Part shown: positions 47,149 to 56,090 of the stretch, piece after piece
How positions within the stretch are numbered: position 1 is the stretch's first letter
Layout of the letters: the number at the start of each line of letters is the position of its first letter
Source: Vibrio japonicus
GTDB taxonomy: Bacteria > Pseudomonadota > Gammaproteobacteria > Enterobacterales > Vibrionaceae
Length of the DNA: 64,000 nucleotides
Assembly (NCBI RefSeq): GCF_024582835.1
Contig: NZ_CP102097.1
Location: 930,001-994,000 of the forward strand
Reading direction: 5' to 3'
Program-made: the position numbers and the translations under genes
Notes under the pieces: generated by a model
Databases searched by the model: none
Told to the model about the DNA's origin: nothing
What the model saw: only the letters and a program-made list of their open reading frames with translations

Positions 47149-48048
47149 TTAAATCTGCTCAAGGCTTTGAGTTGGCGGTAGCGGTTTCTTCGCCCGTTTT
47201 ACCTGAGATAAAACAACCCCACCAATCACCATGGCTCCGCCAATAAGGTGGAAGTTGTGAATCGTTTCTCCCAACCACAGTGCTGCGAGAGTAATGGTCA
47301 CGACAGGGATAAGGTTCATAAACATGGCGCTGGAGTCTGCGCCGATCAAGTCAATCGCTTTGACCCACATCCAAGGTGCCGCGACCGATGCCGCAAGGCC
47401 TGCATAGGCGATAAGTGGTAAAGACGCCGTTGGCGGAGCCAACTCTTGGCTGGATAGCCACAGTGGAACCAGCATAATCAAAGCCAACACCCCTTGGGTG
47501 TAGACTAGAGTCCAGTTGGACAGCGGCATCTTCCAGCGCTTTAGCAATACGCAGTACGCCGCGTAACACAACGAAGTGAGTACCATCAGTCCATCTCCAA
47601 GCGCGATACTGCTGTGTAAGAAAAAGGCCACATCACCTTGCCCGAGCATAAACGCCAAACCGGCAAGTGCGATAACACTGCCGACAATACTATTGGCTGA
47701 TATGGGTTTACCCAAAATCGGTAAACTCATAAATACGCTCATCAGTGGGACAAGCGATGTGATCAACGCCATATTGGATGCGCTGGTGGTCAGCCCTGCG
47801 TAGTAACCGAGTGATTGGTTCAGTACCATACCAAGTAATGCCAAAACGCTCAGTTTGAATAGGTGAGGCTTGATCACCTGCCACTGTCTGATCACCGTTG
47901 GTAAACAGAAAGGGGTGAGAACCAATACCGCGACCAACCAGCGGTAAAAACTCATCGCGCTGGGCTCAATCGCTTCGGAGGCCATTTTATTGATGATGGT
48001 ATTGCCACCCCATATACAAACGGTAAGAAAAGGCAGTAAATAGACCAT
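47149..48048 (-). CDS. EamA/DMT-family transporter
   Basis: A 299-aa membrane protein with ten hydrophobic helices in two EamA repeats (residues ~1-135 and ~150-285). The family exports amino acids or small metabolites; substrate unknown. Divergent from an AraC-type regulator 100 bases away, which probably controls it. Confidence 0.85.
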   Translation of the reverse strand: MVYLLPFLTVCIWGGNTIINKMASEAIEPSAMSFYRWLVAVLVLTPFCLPTVIRQWQVIKPHLFKLSVLALLGMVLNQSLGYYAGLTTSASNMALITSLVPLMSVFMSLPILGKPISANSIVGSVIALAGLAFMLGQGDVAFFLHSSIALGDGLMVLTSLCYAAYCVLLKRWKMPLSNWTLVYTQGVLALIMLVPLWLSSQELAPPTASLPLIAYAGLAASVAAPWMWVKAIDLIGADSSAMFMNLIPVVTITLAALWLGETIHNFHLIGGAMVIGGVVLSQVKRAKKPLPPTQSLEQI

Positions 48049-48148
48049 GTGAGCTCCATCGCGATATTAACGGTAGAGAGTAGTGTGACAGGTCGGTATA
48101 ATTATAAGTATCTCCAAAACGACATTGTAAGCCACAGGAAGACAAAGT

Positions 48149-48937
48149 TTGAGAAAGTCGGTAAAACACCTCCACCCTTCGTTATCCATCGATAAAGCAC
48201 CATCGGATGTGTTTATGAATTTCGAAGCGTTTTTGTCCAACACGGAAACCCGTATGCACAGCCACCCTTGGGGGCAGGTGCAGCTGATCAGTGGCGGAAT
48301 TCTGGAGATGGAAGCGGAAGACACGCGCTTTCTCGCTCCGCCCCATTTAGCGATTTGGGTGCCTGCCGGGATCCGGCATACCAGCTTTAACCGTAAGCCA
48401 ATCTCATATTGCTCACTCAACATCGCACAAGCGCTGACCAAAAACTTTCCAGAGTGCACGAGCTTAATCAAGGTAACGCCGATTGTGTCTGCGATTATCG
48501 ACGACTTTCGCCAACGCGGTATCAATGTGGCACAAACGCAGCAAGACAAACGTTTGGTGCAGGTATTGCTCGATCAGCTTGCCACGCGAGACACCCAACA
48601 TCATTTTTTACCAGCTACGGATAACAAATATTTGGCCAAAATATTGGCAGCGGTGGAAGAGAACCCAATTGATAACACCAGCTTGTCAGAATGGGCCGAG
48701 CGAGTGCACACCACTGAACGAACATTGGCGCGCCACTGCCAATCAGAACTGGGGATGAGCTTTACCGAATGGCGACTGAGAGTGAGGTATCTCTATTCGA
48801 TGGAGTTGCTGCGTGATGGTCGCTCGGTGAAAGAGGTTGCGCTAACCTTAGGCTACAACCAAGCCAGCCCATTTATTTCCATGTTTAAGAAATACTCCGG
48901 GCAAACCCCGGAGCAATACAAAAATCAGCTTTTATAG
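48149..48937 (+). CDS. AraC-family transcriptional regulator
   Basis: A 262-aa regulator with an N-terminal cupin-like domain (residues ~30-110; HSHPWGQVQLISGG) and a C-terminal double helix-turn-helix (~160-262; SLSEWAERVHTTERTLARHC and VKEVALTLGYNQASPFISMF). The predicted start is TTG at 48149, with AGGA 9 bases upstream. Divergent from the DMT transporter, its probable target. Confidence 0.85.
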   Translation: MRKSVKHLHPSLSIDKAPSDVFMNFEAFLSNTETRMHSHPWGQVQLISGGILEMEAEDTRFLAPPHLAIWVPAGIRHTSFNRKPISYCSLNIAQALTKNFPECTSLIKVTPIVSAIIDDFRQRGINVAQTQQDKRLVQVLLDQLATRDTQHHFLPATDNKYLAKILAAVEENPIDNTSLSEWAERVHTTERTLARHCQSELGMSFTEWRLRVRYLYSMELLRDGRSVKEVALTLGYNQASPFISMFKKYSGQTPEQYKNQLL

Positions 48938-49039
48938 TTGGGCATCTTAGACAGGATAGTTGTCGTTTTGGGCAGATAAGTTGTCACGGTCTACCGTTAG
49001 TTTGGTACATCAAAGCTGCTCTACTTCCTCAACATCCCT

Positions 49040-50761
49040 CTACTTCTTTAACATCCCAAAGAGCCCTCGACACAAACTAAACAAACAGCTTTCCTGTACA
49101 TCCAAAATAATGTTGTTTCGATAGTAAGGGCTTAGGTCGACGCCCATGCCGACACCGTAGATTTCTATTTTATTCCGCTTTGTTTCGCGCTCTATAACCT
49201 GTTTTAAATGATTATCGAGGTAAAATTGGTCGTTGGCCGAGCTCGTGGCGGTGTCCATAGGGCAGCCATCGGAGATGACGATGAGTATCTTTCGCTGCGC
49301 GCCTTGTGCAGTTAGACGTTGAGCGGCAAACTGTACGGCTTCTCCGTCAATGCCTTCTTTGAATATGTCGGCTTTTCGTAAGCTGGCGATGCCGAGTCGT
49401 GCTCGTCGCCAATGAGTATCGAAGTCTTTGAATACAATATGTCGAAGTTCGTTTAATCGACCAGGGTGTTTTGGCTGTCCTTGTTGTAGCCATTGTCGAT
49501 AAACTTTCCCGCCGTTCCAATTTCCTGTGGTGAAACCAAGGATTTCAAAAGGGATTTCGGTTAGGCCTATGGATTTAAGCAGGGTGTCCATCAACAAGCT
49601 CATTTTATGACTGTGCTTTTGCATGGAGCCAGAGCAGTCCATCAAAAACGTAATGGCGCATTGATGGGATGCACTGAGTTCTGGTTGTGAGAATATGGTG
49701 CGTTCAAGCGGAGAAGTGACCAGTTTAGTAATGGTGTTGGCGTTGACGATCCCTTCTTCCAGATGATCTTGGCGTTTGTTTCGCTGCGGGGTTTGGACAA
49801 TGCTAGACAATATTGCGGCTAAACGACGAGTGTTAACCTGCCTTGCCATCATGTCGTCGGTGAGCTTTTGTCGTAGTTCAAGCAGTAACGCCTGTCTCAC
49901 CAAGGTTTCAGCGCCAACCTCTCGGTCAAACTCTCGACTAAAAACTTGATAATGAGATCCGGCGAGCTGGAACGCTTTACTGCTACCAGTGATATCCGCA
50001 TCGTAGTCTTGGTCTTCAATGTCCCCGTCTACAATGAGCGCCAGTTGGGCAAGGATTTTAATGTCTTCTTCAACGGTAGGAGTGGTTTGATTGCTGGATT
50101 GTTCTTGCTCTTGAGCGATCAGTTCGCTGGCGAGAGTGACAAGTTGGTTGGCATAAGTGGCGAACAAACGCTGATCTAGTCGATGTCTTTTTAGTTGTAC
50201 CAGACAAGTGCCTATGATCGGTACAATTCCAGCTCGAGTGGATTCAATCGCGTCGGCGATAGGTTCCGAAACAGGTATCCCGGTTAAACGAGAATGGATG
50301 ACCTGCATAAGCGTAAAAAGAAGCATACCAAGACGAGATTCAGTGAAACCATTCTGATGATACTGCTCACTCCAATAACAGAAGTTGAATCGAGTACTCG
50401 CTTGAACACCTGCTAGGTAATGCGGCACCTGGGACTCGATTCGGATTTGCTCGCAAAAATCAAACAGTAAACGTTCAACTTCGCTGTTGGGGCGTTGCGA
50501 GTAATGGAGCTCTGCGTCTGACATCAAAAGGCGCAATGCTGAAGAATCGATCTTACCCTGCATCGACATTTTGCTCTTGGTTAGCTCATGCCGAGAAACA
50601 AAAGTAAGGTCATTGGTGTGCGCTGAGAGAAAGTAGCAAGGTTGATCGCCTTTATACAAACGCTCGCCTCTATAGTTAAGTGTGAGATTTCCGCTGATCG
50701 CTCTGGCCACGGAGACACTAAGATCGAGGATCTTTTTCTGTTGAGACGACACACTAGCCAT
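49040..50761 (-). CDS. CobT-like VWA protein
   Basis: A 573-aa protein with a C-terminal VWA domain of the CobT type: MIDAS in FLMDCSGSMQKHSH (near residue ~375), then FTTGNWNGGKVYRQW, ILIVISDGCPMD and IYGVGMGVDLSPYY. The start at 50761 overlaps the upstream gene stop by 8 bases (ATGGCTAG), so both are coupled. CobT with CobS loads cobalt into the corrin ring in aerobic B12 makers, but no CobN or other cobalamin genes are here. A maturation or remodelling role for a nearby enzyme is inferred. Confidence 0.78.
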   Translation of the reverse strand: MASVSSQQKKILDLSVSVARAISGNLTLNYRGERLYKGDQPCYFLSAHTNDLTFVSRHELTKSKMSMQGKIDSSALRLLMSDAELHYSQRPNSEVERLLFDFCEQIRIESQVPHYLAGVQASTRFNFCYWSEQYHQNGFTESRLGMLLFTLMQVIHSRLTGIPVSEPIADAIESTRAGIVPIIGTCLVQLKRHRLDQRLFATYANQLVTLASELIAQEQEQSSNQTTPTVEEDIKILAQLALIVDGDIEDQDYDADITGSSKAFQLAGSHYQVFSREFDREVGAETLVRQALLLELRQKLTDDMMARQVNTRRLAAILSSIVQTPQRNKRQDHLEEGIVNANTITKLVTSPLERTIFSQPELSASHQCAITFLMDCSGSMQKHSHKMSLLMDTLLKSIGLTEIPFEILGFTTGNWNGGKVYRQWLQQGQPKHPGRLNELRHIVFKDFDTHWRRARLGIASLRKADIFKEGIDGEAVQFAAQRLTAQGAQRKILIVISDGCPMDTATSSANDQFYLDNHLKQVIERETKRNKIEIYGVGMGVDLSPYYRNNIILDVQESCLFSLCRGLFGMLKK

Positions 50762-51746
50762 GGCTAAGCTGCTCCATACCAGAGCTGACGGATGGATTGG
50801 CAATCAAAGCCTCACCAAAACAGCGGAAGTAGTATTCGCTAACAAGCTGTTTTTCTTCTTCTTCACATCGATTTAGAAATGACAGTCTGAACGCGGTTGC
50901 GACGTCCTTAAAGATACGAATGTTCTCTGCCCATGTCAGTACCGTTCTGGGTGACATTACAGTAGATAAATCTCCCGCCATAAAACCATTTCTAGTCATT
51001 CCGGCAGTGGCGATCATTTGCTCAACGAGCTGCAAACCTTGTTCATTATTGAGTTCAGGATTTTTGGATAGCACGATGTTGGCTTCGTGTTTAGGGTCAA
51101 GGTAGTTCAGAGTGGCGATGATATTCCATCTATCCAACTGACTGTGATTGAGCACTTGTGTACCTGAATACAAACCGGAAAAATTGCCAAGACCTAGCGT
51201 ATTACATGTGGCGAACAATCGAAAGTAAGGGTGCGGGGTAATGACGCGGTTTTGTTCCAATGAGGTGTATTTGCCATCTTGCTCCAGCAATTGTTGAATA
51301 ACGAACATCACGTCTGGTCGCCCTGCATCGTATTCGTCTAATACCAGTGCGATAGGCCGCTGGATACTTTGTGGAAGGACGCCTTCTTTAAATTCGGTGA
51401 CTTGCATGCCGTCTTTGATGACGATGCTGTCTTTCCCGATGAAATCGAGTCTGCTCAAATGGCCATCAAGGTTTATTCTCAAGCAGGGCCAATTCAGTCG
51501 AGCTGCCACTTGTTCAATATGAGAAGACTTACCGGTGCCGTGCGTGCCTTGAATGAGAGTGCGACGATTGGATGAGAAGCCCGCTAGGATGGCCAAGGTC
51601 ACCTCAGGGTCAAAACAGTAATTTGGATCGATCTGCGGAACATACTCTCCGGCGTGCTCAAATGCCCATACCGTTAAGTCACTGTCTATACCAAAACACT
51701 CTCTCACACTGACTTGCCTTGTAGGTACCAATTCCGTTTCTTTCAT
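50754..51746 (-). CDS. CobS-like AAA+ ATPase
   Basis: A 330-aa MoxR-class AAA+ protein resembling CobS. Walker A GTHGTGKS (residues ~68-75), Walker B ALVLDEYDAGRPDVMF (~133-148) and sensor ATCNTLG (~180-186). The ATG at 51746 has AAGGA 7 bases upstream; a GTG one codon earlier is also possible. Coupled to the CobT-like gene and divergent from xsc across 270 bases, sharing a control region with palindromic operator and CRP-like site. Most likely an ATPase that works on the VWA partner to activate a metalloenzyme; not assigned. Confidence 0.8.
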   Translation of the reverse strand: MKETELVPTRQVSVRECFGIDSDLTVWAFEHAGEYVPQIDPNYCFDPEVTLAILAGFSSNRRTLIQGTHGTGKSSHIEQVAARLNWPCLRINLDGHLSRLDFIGKDSIVIKDGMQVTEFKEGVLPQSIQRPIALVLDEYDAGRPDVMFVIQQLLEQDGKYTSLEQNRVITPHPYFRLFATCNTLGLGNFSGLYSGTQVLNHSQLDRWNIIATLNYLDPKHEANIVLSKNPELNNEQGLQLVEQMIATAGMTRNGFMAGDLSTVMSPRTVLTWAENIRIFKDVATAFRLSFLNRCEEEEKQLVSEYYFRCFGEALIANPSVSSGMEQLSHG

Positions 51747-51858
51747 CACTCATTCCTTCTATATACCTGGCAAATTACCAGCAACTGTTGTTGATGTTCA
51801 GAGATTATGAATATCTCAATCCAAGTTAACGACACTTTCTGTACAAAAAAATGTTAAC

Positions 51859-51880
51859 AATGTGATCTAGTTTTGTTAAT
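51859..51880 (+). promoter_or_regulatory. CRP-like site between cobS-like gene and xsc
   Basis: AATGTGATCTAG is a perfect left half of the CRP consensus AAATGTGATCTAGATCACATTT; the right half (TTTTGTTA) is poor. Suggests catabolite control of the sulfonate locus. Confidence 0.45.
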
Positions 51881-51900
51881 TGGAATAATTCATTCCAATT
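51878..51900 (+). promoter_or_regulatory. IclR-type palindromic operator upstream of xsc
   Basis: AATTGGAAT-AATTC-ATTCCAATT is a perfect 9-bp inverted repeat. It resembles the IclR-family operator TGGAAAT-N-ATTTCCA. It lies 115 bases before the xsc start, and an IclR-type regulator is encoded 10 kb downstream in the same locus. Confidence 0.55.
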
Positions 51901-52014
51901 AAAGATAAATCGTTGACGGGGAAAAATTCTCCTACTAAGGTGAATGTGACTGCAAAAAAGAGACAATTTATTCCGAAAAATGAAATTCAAGTTCAACTCA
52001 AGGAGAAGGGAAGA

Positions 52015-53826
52015 ATGAGCGAGCAAGAAAAACGCACGGTTGTATCCGGCACTACAACGATGACACCATCAGAAGCATTTGTTGAAACTATGGTTGCTAA
52101 TGATGTTACTGATATGTTCGGCATCATGGGCTCAGCATTTATGGATGCAATGGATATCTTTGCTCCTGCTGGCATTCGATTAATTCCAGTGGTACATGAG
52201 CAGGGTGCTGCTCACATGGCAGATGGTTACTCACGTGTATCAGGTCGTCACGGTGTGGTTATCGGTCAAAATGGCCCTGGTATCAGTAACTGTGTTACAG
52301 CGATTGCGGCTGCTTATTGGGCACACAGCCCAGTGGTTATTGTCACGCCAGAAACAGGCACAAAAACAATGGGATTGGGTGGTTTCCAAGAGTGTAACCA
52401 ACTTCCTATGTTCCAAGAGTTTACTAAATATCAAGGTCACGTAACGCACCCAGAGCGTATGGCGGAATACACAGGTCGCTGTTTTGATCGCGCTATGAGT
52501 GAAATGGGTCCGACTCAATTGAATATTCCACGTGACTATTTCTACGGCGAAATCAAAACAGAGATTCCACAACCAGCTCGACTAGATAGAGGTCCAGGTG
52601 GCGAAAAGTCACTCAATGAAGCAGCGGATCTGATTGCCGAAGCGAAATTCCCAGTCATCATTTCTGGTGGCGGTGTGGTCATGGCCGATGCTGTTGAAGA
52701 ATGTGCGGCACTGGCAGAAAGACTGGGCGCACCAGTAGTGAATAGCTATCTGCACAACGATTCATTCCCAGCAAGCCACCCATTGTGGTGTGGTCCACTT
52801 GGCTACCAAGGCTCTAAAGCAGCGATGAAGCTGATGGCTCAAGCGGATGTGGTTATTGCATTGGGTACGCGTCTTGGTCCATTTGGTACGTTACCTCAAC
52901 ATGGTATGGACTACTGGCCGAAGAACGCGAAAATCATCCAAATTGATGCCGACAATAAGATGCTTGGCCTGGTTAAGAAAATCTCTGTGGGTATTTGTGG
53001 TGATGCTAAAGCTGCCGCGGTTGCACTAACAGAACGTCTAGAAGGTCGTAAACTACTTTGTGATGAGAACAAAGCGTCTCGCCAAGACACAGTCGCAACG
53101 GAAAAAGCACTGTGGGAGAAAGAGCTGGATGAGTGGACACACGAACGTGACCCATTCAGTTTGGATATGATCGAAGAAAACGCGCAAGAAACGCCGTTCT
53201 CTGGTGGTGAATATCTGCACCCACGTCAAGTGCTTCGCGAGCTTGAAAAAGCCATGCCGGAAGATGTAATGGTATCTACCGATATCGGTAACATTAACTC
53301 TGTTGCTAACAGCTACCTACGTTTCGAAAAACCACGCAGCTTCTTTGCCGCAATGAGTTTTGGTAACTGTGGTTATGCCTTCCCAACCATCATTGGTGCG
53401 AAAGCTGCGGCACCACATCGTCCTGCTGTTTCTTATGCTGGTGACGGTGCTTGGGGTATGAGTCTAATGGAAACTATGACGTGTGTTCGTCATAACATTC
53501 CTGTGACTGCTGTGGTATTCCACAACCGTCAATGGGGTGCTGAGAAGAAAAACCAAGTGGACTTCTACAACCGTCGCTTCGTAGCCGGTGAGCTAGACAA
53601 CCAAAGCTTCGCTGAAATTGCGAGAGCAATGGGTGCTGAAGGTATCACGGTTGATAAGCTGGAAGATGTAGGTCCAACACTTCAAAAAGCCATCGACATG
53701 CAGATGAACGAAGGCAAAACAACGATTATCGAAATCATGTGTACACAGGAATTGGGCGACCCGTTCCGTCGTGACGCACTATCGAAACCTGTTCGCTTCC
53801 TAGATAAATACAAAGACTACGTATAG
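52015..53826 (+). CDS. xsc: Sulfoacetaldehyde acetyltransferase Xsc
   Basis: A 603-aa thiamine-diphosphate enzyme converting sulfoacetaldehyde plus phosphate to acetyl phosphate plus sulfite. N-terminal TPP-binding block GIMGSAFMDAMDIFAPAGIR, central domain, and C-terminal ThDP-Mg motif GDGAWGMSLMETMTC through HNRQWGAEKKNQ. ATG at 52015 has AAGGAG 10 bases upstream; the longer frame adds a Lys-rich segment with no ribosome site. Key enzyme of taurine and other C2-sulfonate breakdown; followed by a YeiH-type exporter. Confidence 0.94.
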   Translation: MSEQEKRTVVSGTTTMTPSEAFVETMVANDVTDMFGIMGSAFMDAMDIFAPAGIRLIPVVHEQGAAHMADGYSRVSGRHGVVIGQNGPGISNCVTAIAAAYWAHSPVVIVTPETGTKTMGLGGFQECNQLPMFQEFTKYQGHVTHPERMAEYTGRCFDRAMSEMGPTQLNIPRDYFYGEIKTEIPQPARLDRGPGGEKSLNEAADLIAEAKFPVIISGGGVVMADAVEECAALAERLGAPVVNSYLHNDSFPASHPLWCGPLGYQGSKAAMKLMAQADVVIALGTRLGPFGTLPQHGMDYWPKNAKIIQIDADNKMLGLVKKISVGICGDAKAAAVALTERLEGRKLLCDENKASRQDTVATEKALWEKELDEWTHERDPFSLDMIEENAQETPFSGGEYLHPRQVLRELEKAMPEDVMVSTDIGNINSVANSYLRFEKPRSFFAAMSFGNCGYAFPTIIGAKAAAPHRPAVSYAGDGAWGMSLMETMTCVRHNIPVTAVVFHNRQWGAEKKNQVDFYNRRFVAGELDNQSFAEIARAMGAEGITVDKLEDVGPTLQKAIDMQMNEGKTTIIEIMCTQELGDPFRRDALSKPVRFLDKYKDYV

Positions 53827-53891
53827 GTCACAGGGAGTATGTCCGGCCATTTTCTGGCCGGGCATTTTGAACACACGGAGAGGTGGAAGCG

Positions 53892-54926
53892 ATGATTTCG
53901 AAAACCATAAAAATGCCTAGAACACTGTATGGAGACGCGACGGGCATCGCACCGGGTTTATTACTCAGTATTGTAATAGCCGCAGCGGCAACGTTTGTTT
54001 CTGATCACTACGGCGGTCCTAAGTTTCTTTATGCACTATTACTGGGTATTTCTCTGCATTTTCTCTCTGACCATGAAAAATGTGGCGCTGGCATTGAGTT
54101 TGCGGCTAAGAAATTGGTTCGAATTGGTGTTGCCTTATTAGGTGTACGCATTGCCTATAGCGATGTCAGCACTATAGGACTTGATGGCGTAGGTATTCTA
54201 GCAGGTGCTGTAGTACTGACGATCTTGTTCAGCCTATTGTTCGCAAAGTTACTTAATGTTTCTGGCACATTTGGGTTACTTGCAGGTGGCGCAACGGGGA
54301 TCTGCGGTATTTCAGCAGCGATGGCGATTTCATCTACGATTCCACAGAGCAAAGAGAACGAGCAATATACATTAATGACGGCTATTGGTGTCGCTGCGTT
54401 TTCAACGATTGCCATGATTCTTTATCCATTTGTAGTCACTTCACTACAGTTATCACCGAGTGAAGCGGGCATGTTTTTGGGTGGATCCATTCATGATGTC
54501 GCTCAGGTAGTCGGCGCGGGCTTTATGCTATCAACCGAGATCGGGGATGCGTCAACATTAGCGAAAATGTTCCGAGTCGCGATGTTAATGCCAGTGATAT
54601 TGTTAATTGCATTGTCGTTCCGTGCTCAGAGACAAAGTGATGGCCAAGAATCGCGTATTAACGCACCAATAATACCGTTCTTCCTGATGGTGTTTATTGC
54701 ACTGATTGTCATCAATAGCTTTAACCTAGTACCTCCTTCAGTGTCAGAAGGTATGTCTGAGATTTCTAAGTGGTGTCTCGTTATTTCTATTGCCGCTCTA
54801 GGCGTAAAAACATCATTTGAGAAGCTTTTCTCTCTAGGATGGAAACCAATTATATTGCTTTTATTTAATGCAATGTTTATCGCTGGATATATGTTGACGG
54901 TTATTTATATTCAGAGAATGGTTTAA
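53892..54926 (+). CDS. YeiH-family (UPF0324) putative sulfate exporter
   Basis: A 344-aa membrane protein with about ten helices. Blocks GISLHFLSDHEKCGAGIEFAAK (split: ISLHFL, CGAGIEFAAK), VRIGVALLGVRI and LAGGATGICGISAAMAI match YeiH. In several taurine degraders a member of this family exports the sulfate formed from sulfite; that role is inferred here from position 65 bases after xsc. AGAGG is 8 bases before ATG 53892, which is preferred over the GTG at 53883. Confidence 0.82.
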   Translation: MISKTIKMPRTLYGDATGIAPGLLLSIVIAAAATFVSDHYGGPKFLYALLLGISLHFLSDHEKCGAGIEFAAKKLVRIGVALLGVRIAYSDVSTIGLDGVGILAGAVVLTILFSLLFAKLLNVSGTFGLLAGGATGICGISAAMAISSTIPQSKENEQYTLMTAIGVAAFSTIAMILYPFVVTSLQLSPSEAGMFLGGSIHDVAQVVGAGFMLSTEIGDASTLAKMFRVAMLMPVILLIALSFRAQRQSDGQESRINAPIIPFFLMVFIALIVINSFNLVPPSVSEGMSEISKWCLVISIAALGVKTSFEKLFSLGWKPIILLLFNAMFIAGYMLTVIYIQRMV

Positions 54927-55166
54927 TTATTATTTAATGAATTTAATAGTAATGACACATTAATATATCGATCGGAAGAATATAAATCCGGTGTGATAAT
55001 CCCAAGTTTAGGCAAGGTGAATAGCAACAACCTTAGACGAGTATAATAAAAACTCCTTTCAACAATGGAAGTTTACGGAATGCCGATATTGGGTTTTCGT
55101 GAAGTCAATGAATAGCTATTAATGTTTACCCTCGGCAAATATAAATTACTAAAGGAGTGAAAATCC
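54927..55166. other. AT-rich spacer after yeiH-type gene
   Basis: 240 bases with no gene. Contains AAGGAG of the next small gene at its end and no obvious terminator. Confidence 0.4.
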
Positions 55167-55355
55167 ATGAGTGCATTAAATAAAACGACAATGACTGTTG
55201 AGGAAAAAATGACGAATATAGATTCTGAATCTAGTTCGGAAAATAACTCAGAACGTCAAAATAGTGAAATTAGAAATGGTCTTAAAGTCAATGTTTTTGA
55301 TAGAAAACTAGAACAATATGGGCGTACGTATAATCAAGATTTTGACTTTGATTAA
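55167..55355 (+). CDS. Small polar protein of unknown function (62 aa)
   Basis: A soluble, acidic protein rich in Ser, Asn and Glu (SESSSENNSERQNSEIRNG), predicted largely disordered and ending DFDFD. AAGGAG lies 9 bases before the ATG. Its position between sulfonate genes suggests a locus-specific role, but no family is recognised. Confidence 0.5.
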   Translation: MSALNKTTMTVEEKMTNIDSESSSENNSERQNSEIRNGLKVNVFDRKLEQYGRTYNQDFDFD

Positions 55356-55615
55356 AAAATGAGCTGTGAAAAATAAACAAGCGTTTGAATTATCAGTTGA
55401 TGGTCAACGCCTTTAAAAATAACTAGGTCAATAATTAAATTATAAAATGCTCAATATGTGAGCTTGGAGTTTGTACATACCATAACTGAAAGTTAGAGTA
55501 GGGGGTTGTTATAAAAAAGTTAACCTCCTGTAGTAGTGTAAATATTCTAATAAGACGGCAGCATAGTACTGCCCTGTATTAAACCAATAACGAAAACAGA
55601 AAAGGATTCTGAAAC
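55356..55615. promoter_or_regulatory. Probable control region for tauX
   Basis: 260 bases without a gene before tauX. No clear palindrome; AAGGATT is 12 bases before the tauX start. Confidence 0.35.
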
Positions 55616-56041
55616 ATGAACATGCAAACCAATACCGCAACATTATTGCAGGAAAACCAAGTCGACACGGCATTTTTGCAGTCTTTTAGTGATGCTTGGA
55701 ATAACCACGACATTGACGCCTTAATGTCATTTATGACTGACGATTGTGTCTTTCACACAGTCGCAGGAGATGGCTTGCTTGGAAACACTATCGAAGGATA
55801 CGAAGCGGTTCGCAATAGCTTCGAATCGGTTTGGCAGAATTTCCCAGATGCAGCTTGGAGCGATCCAGTGCACTTTGTTTGCGGAGATCGTGCAGTATCA
55901 GAATCAACTTTCTCAGCTACCAATCCAGACGGTACGGTAATTGAAGCACGTATGGTGGACGTATTTACTCTGCGTGATGGAAAAATCAGTGTAAAAAATG
56001 CCTTTAGAAAAGCTCGACCAGTAATCACACCCAACAAGTAA
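55616..56041 (+). CDS. tauX: Taurine dehydrogenase small subunit TauX (NTF2/SnoaL-like fold)
   Basis: A 141-aa SnoaL/NTF2-like protein (FSDAWNNHDIDALMSFMTDDC, GDGLLGNTIEGYEAVRNSF; strands DRAVSESTF, DVFTLRDGKISVKNAFRK). It directly precedes the large-subunit gene, as tauX precedes tauY in published taurine degraders. Assignment rests on gene order and fold more than on a unique motif. Confidence 0.72.
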   Translation: MNMQTNTATLLQENQVDTAFLQSFSDAWNNHDIDALMSFMTDDCVFHTVAGDGLLGNTIEGYEAVRNSFESVWQNFPDAAWSDPVHFVCGDRAVSESTFSATNPDGTVIEARMVDVFTLRDGKISVKNAFRKARPVITPNK

Positions 56042-56090
56042 ACGCGGTAACCACTATCCGTTCAGGTGTTATGACAAGGAGAGTCGAATT

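Noticed and set aside
49040..51746. A genuine cobalamin cobaltochelatase locus
   Set aside because: No CobN and no other cobalamin gene is in the window; the neighbours are sulfonate genes.
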